Shown piece by piece: positions 24,546 through 35,600 of a stretch of DNA of 64,000 bases (position 1 is the stretch's first letter; each line of letters begins with the position of its first letter). A program made the translations under genes and the position numbers. Origin of the DNA: Neurospora tetrasperma FGSC 2508 (taxonomy: Eukaryota; Ascomycota; Sordariomycetes; Sordariales; Sordariaceae). The stretch covers positions 3,483,762 through 3,547,761 of the forward strand of contig NW_009799100.1 of the NCBI RefSeq assembly GCF_000213175.1, in the 5' to 3' direction. The notes beneath the pieces are model-generated. The model saw only the letters and a list, made by a program, of their open reading frames with translations, ran no database searches and had not been told where the DNA came from.

Positions 24546-24611
24546 TAAACAACCTTTTGTACATGATCGCGCAGTTAGCATCAACACTATCGTCACACCT
24601 GTGAATCCCTC

Positions 24612-25928
24612 ATGAGCCTTCGCTTTCGTCTCAACCTCGCTGCAGTGAGATCTCCAACTTTGCTTCTACCCCGCAGCATCAGTTCATCTCTTGTCTCAAC
24701 CGTCGTCGTCCGAACCTCAACCCGCAACATCTCAACTCTATTGCAACCGTTCCCGTTGCCCCACGCAACTACACCAAACAACTTAACTAAAAGAACCATC
24801 AACACCACTACACCCACGATGGCCACCTCCGACACAATCACCAACTGGGTAGACCCCAACGACAAAACCGGCGAATTCAAGCGCCAAGTCTCCTCCTTCC
24901 GCTCCTTCATCTCTCGCTCCGACCCTTCCTCCCCCTTCCCCCCCGAAAAGGGCCGCTACCACCTCTACGTCAGCTACGCCTGTCCGTGGGCCACGCGCGC
25001 CCTGATTGTGCGCAAGCTCAAGGGGCTAGAGGATATCATTTCCTTTAGCTCTGTGCACTGGCACATGGGCCCATTGGGGTGGCGGTTCCCCCTCGCTGAA
25101 GAAGGAAAGGAGGGCGGGGATGCGGCTGGGGACCAAGTGGTGCCTGACCCGGTCGGTGGGAAGCAGTACATGCGGGAGGTGTATTTCGGGGTGGAACCGG
25201 AATACAATGCGCGGTTCACGGTGCCGGTGCTTTTCGATAAGAAGGAGGGGCGCATCGTGAATAATGAGAGCAGTGAGATTGTGAGGATGTTGGGGAGCGA
25301 GTTCAATGAGATCGTGGAGGATGCCAAGGCGAGGGAGTTGGATCTGTATCCCGAGGATTTGAGGGCCGAGATTGATGAGGTGAATGAGTGGGTTTACCAT
25401 GATATAAACAACGGGGTGTACAAGAGCGGGTTTGCGACGACGCAGGAGGCGTATGAGCGGAATGTCACAAAGTTGTTTGAGGGGTTGGATAAGGTCGAGA
25501 AGCATCTGAAGGAGGTGCAGGAGAAGGGCAAGGGGGAGTATTGGTTTGGGGAGAGGTTGACCGAGGTGGATGTGAGATTGTGAGTTGTTTTACCTGCCTG
25601 CCTCCTGGGAGCTGAGTGAGAAGACAGGGATGCTGACGATGCGAACAGATTCCCGACCATTATCCGCTTCGACCCCGTCTACGTTCAGCATTTCAAGTGC
25701 AACTTGCGCGACATCCGGTCTGGATATCCAGCCATCCACAGGTGGATGCGCCATCTCTACTGGAACGTCCCTGCCTTCCGTGAGACGACCAACTTCTTGC
25801 ACATCAAGAAGCACTACACTTGCTCGCACCCTCAGATCAATCCCAAGGGTATCACGCCGTTGGGCCCGGTTCCGGATATCCTGCCACTCGACGAGGAAGT
25901 TGAGGCTGTCAAGGCTGCGAAGAACTGA
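24612..25928 (+). CDS. glutathione S-transferase, ECM4/xi class (S-glutathionyl-hydroquinone reductase)
   Basis: Two exons (24612-25579, 25649-25928; 69-bp intron) give 415 residues. The thioredoxin-like domain carries the xi-class active site SYACPWATRALIVRKLKGLE, with the catalytic Cys at about residue 124. Next come the family blocks YNARFTVPVLFDKK, RIVNNESSEIVRM (glutathione side) and, in the helical domain, YKSGFATTQEAYE, FGERLTEVDVRLFPTIIRFD, IHRWMRHLYW and KKHYTCSHPQINP. Known members reduce glutathionyl-(hydro)quinones using glutathione. The first 69 residues are Ser/Arg/Leu-rich without acids, like a mitochondrial presequence. A second Met at residue 70 starts the part that resembles cytosolic homologues. 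Mitochondrial or dual targeting by alternative starts is inferred. A palindromic TATA box lies just upstream. Confidence 0.9.
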
Positions 25929-26439
25929 TGTAGGGAGCAGCTACCTCTATGGTATGTACCTGCCGGTGTCCAATTAATAGCTGAACAACATAGAGATTAT
26001 CAGTAATTGCAATCCTCTTTGTCGCCTAGCAACCTAGTCTGCCACATGTTTGTCATCTAGGTTTACCAGGCTTCTTCCTTTATTCGCTGAACAATAGGCT
26101 TTCTTGTTGCACCAAGCGAAGCGGCACATGTCTGAAATCTGCTTATGCAATCAACATTCCTTCTACCCGCACATATCATTACAATGTCATGAAAAGCGCA
26201 AGGTGTAGCGAGCCACATAACTTGGAGGTTCTCTTTGGTTTCTGTTGATTGGGTCCTAGCTACATGTATGTGATGAATCCGTTGTTCGACTTCCTTCATC
26301 TCAAAGCGGACGGTTCCCATTTCAAACTGACCGTTTAACCTTTCATCGACCAGGGCGTCGTGTCCAGGTAGAATGTTGTATGAGTCTCTACCTGCCAGCG
26401 ACTACTCCCTTGACCGGAAATTCTAGGTAATAATCTTTG
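25929..26439. other. intergenic between convergent genes
   Basis: This is the 3' flank of the reductase gene. No gene is supported apart from the family fragment that begins at 26440. Confidence 0.45.
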
Positions 26440-26590
26440 TTAAACTGCATCGTGATGAGTATTGAGCATTGCAATGAATGCTTTCCCAATGTTAGGCCGA
26501 TAGGCAAAGCCTTCCACATCCTCATCGAACTTTTGGAACCACTCAGTGTTTCCAGATATCGTCGAGGACGATGACCTTCCTCTCCATTGC
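26440..26590 (-). pseudogene. C-terminal fragment of the F-box-like array family
   Basis: The minus strand encodes NTEWFQKFDEDVEGF followed by about 25 residues and a stop. It resembles RSDWFQKFKRDTVKSL near the end of exon 1 of the neighbouring family gene (26681-28780). Nothing recognisable as the rest of a gene precedes it. It is probably a remnant of a tandem copy directly downstream of the intact gene. The assignment rests on one short match. Confidence 0.4.
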
Positions 26591-26680
26591 CTTGAATAGG
26601 TACCTTGATCTGCTGGAGGTCGAAACGCGACCACAGAACAAGGGTTTGGTAGGGGATGGGGGTTGGAAACGACAGGTAGG

Positions 26681-28780
26681 TTAGATCCGGTAAGAACGAT
26701 GCCAACACGGGTTGAGGTGACCGAGGTGCTGTTCGATCTTGTAGAAAGAGCGCTCCTGTGTCTTCTGTTATGAAACCACAATGATGCGTTAGTAAATGAA
26801 CAGACCTACTTTCAAGTTGTCGACAATCGCCCCCAAGAAAGGAAACAACAATGAACTTACCTCAGACTTAGTATCAATCTTTTGCTTCTTAGGAGCAAGA
26901 AGGCTCTTCACCGTGTCCCTCTTGAACTTCTGGAACCAATCCGACCTCTCCAGCAGCGCCTTCAAGTCAATCGTGCCCCGGTCCGCAACCTTTGTGCTCT
27001 CATTCACAAACGGCTCGACGCTAATCACCACCTTCTCCAGACGTCCCTTCTTCCGCAGCACGTCCAGCCGATTGATCGACCACGAGAAGAAGCGAAAGTA
27101 CTTGAAGGTCGAATACGGCATCTTACCGCTAGCAAACCGACCCTTACGCTGGATCAGACTCTTGACATCCTTGGGCCGGACATGGGCGCTCCGCATCGCC
27201 ACCACGATCTCTAGCGTCTTGACATTCTTGCAGTTCTTCAACCAGTCCAGCGCGGCCCGCTGCATGTCGCACTGCTCGCGACGGTACACGGGACCGACGT
27301 GCCAAGCCACGTGCTCCACGTACTCAGTCAGCAGCGGCGACAAGGTCGCGTCCTGCCAAAGCAGGCTCATCGACTCCGTCAGCTTGTCGCTGCCGTGCCA
27401 GCTGTCGGAGTAGTTCCAGCGGAAATGAGAGTCGTACCGCAGGTACAGCTGCGTGCTGCGAAAGTACTCGGCGTAGGCGACGTAGCGGATTGCCGAAGAA
27501 ATGGCGCCGAGCTTGAAGAGACCGCGGAGCTGGGCGCGCAGGTGGCGGGGGTTGGAGTAGAATTCGAGGCGATGCTGGTAGGAAGCTTGGTCGGAGGGCG
27601 AGGTGTCGGGGGTAGTGTGCCAGACGAAGCGGTAGATGATCAGTTTGAGCTCCTCGGGGAGCTTCATGAAGGGGAAGATTCCTTGGGGTTGAAATGGGGG
27701 TGAGGGGATTGGGGCTGTGGTTGGGGCAGCAGGAACCAGGCCGGCAGCACGCCGAGCGGCAGCCTGAGCCTGAGCGGCAGCAATGGCTCTCTGCCTCAGC
27801 CGACCGTTCATACCCTGAGATTGAGCGGTAGCACTACGCTTCCGCTGAGCGGCCATAAGAGCAGATGGAGTCTGCTGCCGAGCGGTAGCTTGACCTTGAG
27901 CTTGAGCGGCAGCCTGGGCCTGAATTTGAGCAAAAGCCTGAACATCAGCCGCAACAATAGCACTCTGGCCTTGAACATAGGCCTGCTTCCCAGCGGCCAT
28001 AAGAGGCGCATATTGAGCATTGGCCGTGGGCGGGTTTCTACCCGTGACGGAGGGGCCTACGACAGGATTAGCCACGACATGGGACTGGTTGGCCGTAGCC
28101 TGATTGCCGTTGACAGGGTTGCCGAAGGCCCAGTTGCCCGTGATGGAGTTGCCCGCAACCGGAGTGCCTACGATAGGACTAGCTCCAACCGGATTGCGTA
28201 CGATCTGGCTGCCTCTAGCTGAGTTGCTTGTGGCCGAGTTGTCTATGACCCAGTGGTTAGTGACGGAGTTGCCTGTGATAGCTTTGCCTGTGGCCGAGTT
28301 ACCTGAGGTCCAGATGACTCTAGCCGAGTTGTTGGTGACTGAGTTGCCAGGAATCCAGTTGCCTATGGCCGAGGTGCCTATAGCTGGGTCGAGGAGGAAT
28401 TCGGGAATCATGTTGCCTATAACCGGGTCGGTGAAGATATCGATGAGAGAGGCTCTCTCACCTATGACCGAGGTGTCTATGGCTGTGTTAAGCGAGTTGC
28501 TGGGAATCGGGTTGTCGATAATGGAATTATCGACAACAGAAGTGTCAATGACCGAGTCGTCTAGAATCGAGTTGTAACCGCGCAAGTTGCCAGTGACCCA
28601 GTCGTCCCAGTTAAAGTGGTCGTCCAGGCCCGGATTGCCGGCGAAGTTCCATCCGCCGTCTCCGTTGCCGTTGCAATAGCCGTAGCCATAGACGTCGCCA
28701 TAGCCGGCGCCATAGCCGTTACCTAAGGCTAGACTAGGAAGGGCGTTCCATTCTCCATAATAATCATTGGAGAAAGACAT
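26681..28780 (-). CDS. F-box-like array family protein with 5-residue repeat extension
   Basis: Two exons (complement 26861-28780, 26681-26764; 96-bp intron, phase 0) give 667 residues. From about residue 370 it carries the array-family domain, starting FPFMKLPEELKLIIYRFVWH. It keeps the family order: LRGLFKLGAISSAIRYVAYAE, YFRSTQLYLRYDS, VEHVAWHVGP, LDWLKNCKNVKTLEIVVAM, SDWFQKFKRD. The separate last exon reads YKIEQHLGHLNPCWHRSYRI. The LPxELxLxIYR start resembles F-box or 2EXR domains of fungi; that is inference, and no substrate is known. Unlike its paralogues it has a long N-terminal extension: a Gly/Tyr-rich segment (1-60), degenerate 5-residue repeats of the GNSVT/DNSAT kind (about 70-260), and an Ala/Gln-rich linker (about 260-345). 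It is the longest member of the array. Confidence 0.78.
28080..28580 (-). repeat. coding 15-bp minisatellite (5-residue repeats)
   Basis: Degenerate 15-base units (on the plus strand, GAGTTGCCTGTGGCC-like) encode a run of pentapeptides such as GNSVT, GNSAT, DNSAT, GNSIT and GNPVN in the N-terminal extension of the gene ending at 26681. The period is most regular over this span. Confidence 0.7.
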
Positions 28781-29153
28781 GATTAACTGGAAGATGTGGT
28801 ATGCAAGGCACTTGGTGCGTCAAGTCCAGAGGTGCAGCCACACGAGTCTTCCAAATATTGTCTGATGGCCGATGGTAAGTCTCCTTACAAAAAGAAGAAG
28901 ATGTGGTAGTATAAGATATTTAGTATTTATTTGAAAGGAAAGAGAACATTGGGTGGCAATAAATAGACCAAGATTTGTGTGGCCCGCAGGGCCTCAAGGC
29001 ATGTGAAGGGTCCTTAAAAGATTCAACCTGGGGAAAGGCGGACTATCTCCCCACAAACTGGAGGCGGTATGTTTGGAAGATTGGGGCTATTAGATAATGA
29101 AATGCCCTTCACTCGAGGTTCGCTCGTAGGAGGAGGAGGGGGGGGGGGGGGGG
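28781..29153. other. upstream flank of the repeat-bearing family gene, ending in a G run
   Basis: No gene is supported. The last bases before the assembly gap are a G homopolymer. Confidence 0.5.
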
Positions 29154-29829
29154 NNNNNNNNNNNNNNNNNNNNNNNNNNNNNNNNNNNNNNNNNNNNNNN
29201 NNNNNNNNNNNNNNNNNNNNNNNNNNNNNNNNNNNNNNNNNNNNNNNNNNNNNNNNNNNNNNNNNNNNNNNNNNNNNNNNNNNNNNNNNNNNNNNNNNNN
29301 NNNNNNNNNNNNNNNNNNNNNNNNNNNNNNNNNNNNNNNNNNNNNNNNNNNNNNNNNNNNNNNNNNNNNNNNNNNNNNNNNNNNNNNNNNNNNNNNNNNN
29401 NNNNNNNNNNNNNNNNNNNNNNNNNNNNNNNNNNNNNNNNNNNNNNNNNNNNNNNNNNNNNNNNNNNNNNNNNNNNNNNNNNNNNNNNNNNNNNNNNNNN
29501 NNNNNNNNNNNNNNNNNNNNNNNNNNNNNNNNNNNNNNNNNNNNNNNNNNNNNNNNNNNNNNNNNNNNNNNNNNNNNNNNNNNNNNNNNNNNNNNNNNNN
29601 NNNNNNNNNNNNNNNNNNNNNNNNNNNNNNNNNNNNNNNNNNNNNNNNNNNNNNNNNNNNNNNNNNNNNNNNNNNNNNNNNNNNNNNNNNNNNNNNNNNN
29701 NNNNNNNNNNNNNNNNNNNNNNNNNNNNNNNNNNNNNNNNNNNNNNNNNNNNNNNNNNNNNNNNNNNNNNNNNNNNNNNNNNNNNNNNNNNNNNNNNNNN
29801 NNNNNNNNNNNNNNNNNNNNNNNNNNNNN
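29154..29829. other. assembly gap (676 N)
   Basis: The bases are unknown, and G runs flank both edges, which suggests a sequencing or assembly failure at a G-rich tract. Open frames spanning it are artefacts. Confidence 0.98.
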
Positions 29830-31389
29830 GGGGGGCGGGATACAACCACATGCAGGTACTTCTACCCAGTTCACTTCATCAAGTTCATCCAATCTGCTGA
29901 AATGTTTAGCCACAGGACCACCCCTCCCCCTTTTTGAGCCCCATGTGGCAGCCGGCAGTTCTACAGAGAACATACGTTTAGCATATGAAAGTTGGAAAGG
30001 GATTACGGCAGGCAAAGCACGTTTGGAAATTGCTACACTATTGAAACTTATCCTTAGAGGTGATTTCGGTAAACTAAACATTTGTTTCTTAGTACAGCGA
30101 CCAAGTATTCAACCGCGAATATTTTCCCAATGATCTCAAGGACTAATCAAGAATAACCAAGTGTCCAGCCACCAGCACCAGTACCGCAGAACAATCCTCT
30201 GATAATTCCAAGCAGCTATGGCACAAAAGACAACTGGAATGTTGCTGACAAAGCCATGTGCTACCCCTTGGTGGCGCCGGAAAGCCAAGTCAGGGGTCGT
30301 CCTTTGTTTGTCCCAACCAAACACTAACTAAACCACCTCGTCACTACGAGAATTTGCCTGTACTGGGATAGGGAAATTACTACCGCGGATCGTGCAATCT
30401 AACATGGAGAGTTGCAAGAGGGCAGGGAATGGATGGGGCCTAAGTGAGTGGACATACAATGACTGGCTCAACTAGGGAATGTTTGCCTTGACACATGGAG
30501 AGAATAGCAACAGCAGAGTTTTAGCATTGTCAGAATGTTAGTTAAACGTAGATGCGTTGGGAAGATGACACTACGTGTAACTATCTAGGGGACGGAGCTA
30601 ATCAACTAGTAGTTTAAAGGTGAAGGTTTATTCGAGTGTCCCTCTGCTCTTTACCGTTTCGCTCTTTTGTTCTCTGTACTCAAACCTTTGAGTGTCAGTT
30701 GCGGCGCTAAAACGCGCACACTTGTGTGGGATGTTGATGTACTTTGCGTCATAGAGGATGAACCCGGGTTAACAAATGGAAGAACGTTCTTGAACTTGTC
30801 ACACGAAAGTTTGGAGCGTTAATTGAGGCACAGGGAAGGGGGTAGGAAGGTGGGAGGACTACCTATTCGTGCCGAAATTCTGGGGAGATCTCTGTGTTGT
30901 CGAGGACGAAACTTGCGACCAAGCAGTTCATATAATCGATCTTGTACGTCTTCTGTCCCTCTTCCTGTACAACAGTCGACATGTTCGAGGTTAACGGCCT
31001 AACCGAGAAAATTGCGCCGGGCAAGAAGAGGAGAGGACGACGTATCGCAGACGTAAGCCCGAGCTTCTGAGATACAACTTGTATAAAGTCTTGAAAGTCG
31101 TCTCAACTAACTCTAGGTATCGTTGTGTCTCTGCGCTGAAGGCAAGCTTCTGAAGCCGTGGGAGAGATTGTCGCTGGTGATGACAATGGCAGTTGGCAGC
31201 CTCAAATGATCCTAGTGCAATAGATCCCAAACCGTGTTGGTAGGGCTCTACGGAGAACAGATCTCCAGCGACTGTAGTGGTCGAAGGTCGCAAAACATCT
31301 CATAAACGCGAGCTCAGCATGAGAAACCCGAGCTCGAGATCGGTCCTTGATGTATTACAACAAGTTAAAAGTTGTATTCAAGAAAAACT
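29830..31389. other. intergenic, with possible tail of a degraded family copy
   Basis: No intact gene is seen. On the minus strand, a 40-codon frame (30865-30981, start MSTVVQEEGQKTYKIDYM) and part of the frame 30991-31293 could be remnants of the 3' half of the family copy at 31390-31715. Similarity is too weak to be certain. Confidence 0.4.
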
Positions 31390-31715
31390 AACAGCTGGAA
31401 GTTTTCAAGCGGCGGATCTGGAGGATGGTCCAGGGATTTTCCCTCTCCTGTGATGCTCGTGCAACAACTGGATATGGGACTGACTGCAGAGAAAAATGAC
31501 TTCTAGTAGGTGTCCCTCCAGGATTCCTTGCAGATGGAAGCCAACGTGTGTAGCGCTTTGAGCTGGTCTTCCAGATCTTTTTGTAGTAGAATGGACTCGC
31601 ACTCATCAGCCTACCGACGATCAACCCGCCGCCATCGATCTGTGTCTGCTTCAGGGTCGACTGTCCAGGCATAGCAGTAAATCACGAGCTTGATCTCCAT
31701 CGACAAACGCAGGAG
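31390..31715 (-). pseudogene. degraded F-box-like array family copy (5' half)
   Basis: The minus strand reads LLRLSMEIKLVIYCYAWTVD, then PEADTDRWRRVDRR and a stop. This matches LLFRLPLEVRLMIYRHAWKVDPK of the intact copy at 36992-37874. In another frame slightly downstream comes KDLEDQLKALHTLASICKES, matching the YLKKQLSFVVKMGAVSHQ block, and it also ends in a stop. At least one frameshift and two stops therefore interrupt the copy. No clear match to the later blocks or to the conserved last exon is seen. Confidence 0.65.
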
Positions 31716-32823
31716 AGTAGATTATGGTTATGCTAGAATTCTTTCTGTTGGGTTCTTGACTGAATCTGGATTTACGCGGTCGTAACTTGATGCGGACGGA
31801 GTTGTTGAGGCCTTCGAGGCATGTTCTGAGGTAGACATGGTGTCAGGGTCTTGTCGAGATTTTGCTGGGAGGAGGGCGATGCGGTCGGGGGTATCGGATG
31901 TAGAGAAAGGCGCTGGTCTCTGAGAAGAGACAGAATACCAACGAAACTGTACTGTCCCAGTCTCGAACGATGTGAGAGGAAGGAGGGTAGGTAACTGATG
32001 AAGCCGGAAGAAAGACGACGACGGAACATCTACGTAGGCTTGAGTCAGTACTTGATCAGCAGCATTGATGGAAGAGGAAAAACAGAGGGAAGCCTGGGAA
32101 AGGCGAAGAGTCACACTGGACGCCGCGAGAGTTCCCGGGAAGGCAAGCCTAGGGCAGTGAGTGCATGGGCGTCACCTGCAAGGCAAGGCACAACCAACAA
32201 CGCCTAAAAAAAACATTCAAGCTCTGATAGATATCGGTTGTGGAAGCAAGAAAACAAAGATTGAAAGAAAAACGCGAGTAGACTCTGTGGTGTTCATTGT
32301 ATAGACTGCCAGTTCTTTGCCTGCGGCCGTCTTTCAAGAGCAGTGGCTGGCCATCACCGGTGATGCGTGGAAACGCTGTGCGAATATGGGCACAATGAAT
32401 AGCTGAATTTGATGATGATTTCTAGAGGTAGTTCGAGGTGTAAGAGGTGATTGCCGGGAGTCCAGATTGCGACATAGAGGAGGTGCTATGGGAATGTCCT
32501 GCATTAAACCAGACGGGAAAACCCTCCTCCTTCCCTACCGACATTACTTGCCAAGCAAATCTGCAGCCACTCCCAAGACACTCCTTCCCTATGACTTTCC
32601 CAAGAACCCAATCCTCATGCAAACATCGGTCGTATTTTGAACTCTTGTGGCCCAATCCATTCTCCCAATTTTCGAGACCTTTCCATCGCCGAGGTTGGCA
32701 CTTTTCTTGAAGCAAACCGCGTACCTTCCAGTAGAGGTAGTATGGCATGACCCAGAGAGATTACCCATGGTCGAGAACATGCCATAAAATAGGTTAGTGA
32801 TCCCCAGCAACGCGATGTTCCGT
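31716..32823. other. intergenic
   Basis: Short frames on both strands (for example 31728-32114 on the minus strand) show no recognisable motif. No gene is supported. Confidence 0.4.
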
Positions 32824-33749
32824 CTAGATCCTGAACGCTAGTGATCTAGCCCACAGGGGATTGAGACAGCCAAGATGCTGTTCGATAATTTGGTGAGGTG
32901 GTTCTGCGTCCTGTTTTGTTGTTGTTGTTAGCATCGACCATTATTCTGGTAAAAATTCTTTGTCGCAACCATGCAACGCGAATGAAGTGCGGAGAGAGGT
33001 GGTTTGCCCTAGAAGAAGGAAAGTGTGTTCTTAAAGGTTCATAGAGAAAGAGAAGAATTTTAACGTACAGGCTTCGCGAGGCCCTCCACCAACGCGCGGA
33101 ACCAGTCGACACTGTTCCAGAGATTAACGAGCTCTAGCCTGTCGGCCACGAATGTGACGAAGGGCTTTTCTGAGTTGGCATTGCGTCGAGCCAAACTGAC
33201 AGCCAGACGGCGCATAGCATTGACAGAGTAATGCGCGCCCTTCCTGTTTTCCAAGTCAGGCCCATTGGAGAGGATAATCTTCAACGTCTTGAGCTGCTTG
33301 AGTCCTTCCAACCATCTCAGGGTCGTAATTCGATGCTCATAATTCTCGGGCCAGTATAGGCTAACATGCTGCAAATGGTACTTGAGCAGAAAGCTACTCT
33401 GCATCTTGGCCATGACCTGGACATTGTGCCATGAGTAGCCCTGCATCTGCGTGTTCCAGCGGAAATACGCTTGGGTGCGGTGAAAGAACTCGGAATAGGC
33501 TTCAACCCTCATCTGGTGAGACACGGCACCCATTTTTACCACAAAAGAGAGCTGCTTCTTCAAATAAGCAATTCGCAACTGACCGCTCCTCTTGACCCTG
33601 TATGGCTTTGGGTCGACGCTCCATGCCATGCGGTAGATGATGAATCTGATCTCGGGCGGAAACCGGAAGAACAGAAGCTTGGATGCGGGTTTGTTGCCAT
33701 CTCCGGCCGCCTTAAGGGAGATCTTCCAGGCCTTGTCAGAAGAAGACAT
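32824..33749 (-). CDS. F-box-like array family protein
   Basis: Two exons (complement 33069-33749, 32824-32910; 158-bp intron, phase 0) give 255 residues. The start is MSSSDKAWKIS, and the F-box-like motif FFRFPPEIRFIIYRMAW follows near residue 35. Then come KKQLSFVVKMGAVSHQMRVE, YSEFFHRTQAYFRWN, LQHVSLYWPEN, LRWLEGLKQLKTLKIIL and WFRALVEGLAKP. The last exon begins DAEPPHQIIEQHLGCLNPLW. Exon lengths 681 and 87 are identical to those of the paralogue at 36992-37874, so the two are recent tandem relatives. No signal peptide, membrane segment or catalytic motif is visible. A role as an F-box-like or protein-interaction factor is possible but unproven. The reading frame runs past the donor to a stop in the intron, so splicing is needed to reach the conserved tail. 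Confidence 0.78.
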
Positions 33750-35459
33750 GATACAAGAGAGCTCTCGTTTGGGGCGTCAGGGGGCAAGTATCAACTGAAT
33801 CAGAGCGTTAGTATGTCAGCTTCTTCTTAAATACTGATGACCCAATACCTTTGGTCAAGTCCCACGTCGCTTCTACCTTGGCCTTGGACGCTGAACCAAG
33901 GAAGTTGGAAGACGAAGATGCGAGGTCTTTATGTACGCGAGGAGCGAGCTCCAAATCTCATTCACCAGTGACTTCCATCCGCAAGATGGCTTCTATTCAC
34001 GACAATAGTTCAGGTTCAGGTTCAGGTTCCGGTTTGCGTTCTAGGTTTGGCTTCGAAACTTTCACAGAGTCGCGGGACACTCCGTACTCCCTACCCATCT
34101 ATAACCTCCCTATCCGAGATTTCCCTTTTCTTCTTTGAGTTCTTGTCTTGAGTACAAGCTAGCAATTAAGGTAGTAAAGCCTTTGCACATTCAAGTTATC
34201 CAAACCCTACTACGCTGTGACAACTGTGCAATACACAATGGAGAAATGGTAGAACATCGGAAGGAAGCCGGTTCAGAGATGGGGTAACACGTACATACCA
34301 CAAAGACCCGGGGTATCCGTTTCTAAATTCCATGGAAAGCAGGCGAAGTCTATAGACATACTGAAACATTCATGCCCGCCAGAAATTTTATGCAAGACAG
34401 TGATTTAGTCGTCTCCACGTTCCATCAACCTTGAACAGACACCTCTAGATGGAAAAAGTAGGGCACTAGAAGTAGAGGGATCGAATTTACCATGCTTCGG
34501 GGAGGCCACACATTTCCTGGCAGTATGCTTACAGATCATACCTAATTTTTCTGGAATATTAAAACAGATGCCCCGATTTTTGCGGTAGATGGAGGCGAAA
34601 TGAAGTAGGAAACGTGAAAAGGATAAGACACCATCACCAGGCACCTATCACCGCGACCCCCAGCCACATTGTGCAAAGCAACCTATGCAAAAACCATCGA
34701 AACAAACAACTTGCGCAGCACATTCAACTTCGCTCAAAGAGATTCCTGATACATCTGAAATACACTTCATCCTAAAAAAGCACTAGAAACAGGGCGCCGA
34801 AAAGATGATGCGTGTGCACGTGTAGCAGATATTGGTGATCGGAAGAAGAGAGAGGTCTGGAATCCCGTGCCCGGCCCTGCCCAAGTACTGGGATGGGCAC
34901 AAAGGCCTGGGATTCACGCACCTCCACGAAATAGCTGTGGACTAGCTGTGGACTGTTGCACAATGTGCTGGAACCTCTGGTTTTCTGTATCGTCCCCTTC
35001 CCAAATTTCTTTGTCCTCAAAGTCACCAAACCCTGAACGTCCTTCTGATGCATTGAGTACCTATACTGTAGCCATAAAATGAAATGCCAAAACCCATGAG
35101 CATATGACATGACAGTGGGCGAGTTAAAGATACTAAGAAAGCGACCAAGTAGCTCTTGTACAAAAAAAGCTTCAGCAGACCCTTTCAAAACTCCTCCTAA
35201 AGGTGACGCCCGCTCTTGCCTTTTCACCAACCAAGAAAGTGCGTTGCCATCGTGACTTCCACTTCCAATGTAAATACTCCCAAAATTTACAAGACTGTCC
35301 GCTCGACCCCTCAACCTTCCATCCCAACTTTCATCCCACCACCAACACTCGGTCCCGAGCCTTGTGCTTTGATAGGAACCCTTCAGCATAACCAATCATT
35401 TTCCCTCTACAGTGTCAGAGGGTAGATATACTACTTCTACCGCGCCAGATTCTAGCACC
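33750..35459. other. intergenic
   Basis: No gene is supported. A short GGTTCA tandem repeat lies near 34012-34030. A 207-codon minus-strand frame (34772-35395) has no recognisable features and is not called. Confidence 0.4.
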
Positions 35460-35600
35460 AAGAGGACTGGACAAGCCGGGCCCCTGGGTCGGATGGTATA
35501 GCGGTTACGGATTTGGAACGGATTGGGACCCGTTCCAAAGCTGCTGCTGTAACGCGTTCGATTCACAGGTGAGTCCTCTTATATTCTCCCACTTTTTTTT
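35460..35600 (+). ncRNA. candidate structured Pol III transcript (tRNA-like boxes, hairpin, T8 terminator)
   Basis: AAGAGGACT (35460-35468) pairs perfectly with AGTCCTCTT (35572-35580). Inside, GCGGTTAC (35501-35508) pairs with GTAACGC (35549-35555) with one bulge, and TTTGGAACGG (35512-35521) pairs perfectly with CCGTTCCAAA (35530-35539) across an 8-base loop. Together they make a nested rod of about 120 nt. TGGTATAGCGG (35494-35504) matches the Pol III A-box consensus, GTTCGATTC (35556-35564) matches the B box, and T8 at 35593-35600 would terminate Pol III. The acceptor and T stems needed for a normal tRNA are absent. It may be a tRNA-derived pseudogene, an unknown small RNA, or a microRNA-like precursor; some Neurospora milRNAs are known to be made by Pol III. 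It is not 5S rRNA. Confidence 0.5.

Noticed and set aside
29023-30133. Open frames of 246-354 codons
   Set aside because: They span the run of N and are artefacts of the gap.
30360-30400. Possible second MITE end (GGGAAATTACTA)
   Set aside because: Only about eleven bases match and no inverted partner or TA duplication was found nearby.
31728-32114. 128-codon minus-strand frame just upstream of a degraded family copy
   Set aside because: It was considered as the N-terminus of that copy, but it is in a different frame, ends before the family motif and matches no paralogue.
34772-35395. 207-codon minus-strand open frame
   Set aside because: It has no recognisable domain, ordinary intergenic composition and no splice partner; likely chance.
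35487-35570. Functional tRNA gene
   Set aside because: The A and B boxes fit, but neither an acceptor stem for GGTCGGA nor a paired T stem exists, so it was called a structured RNA candidate instead.
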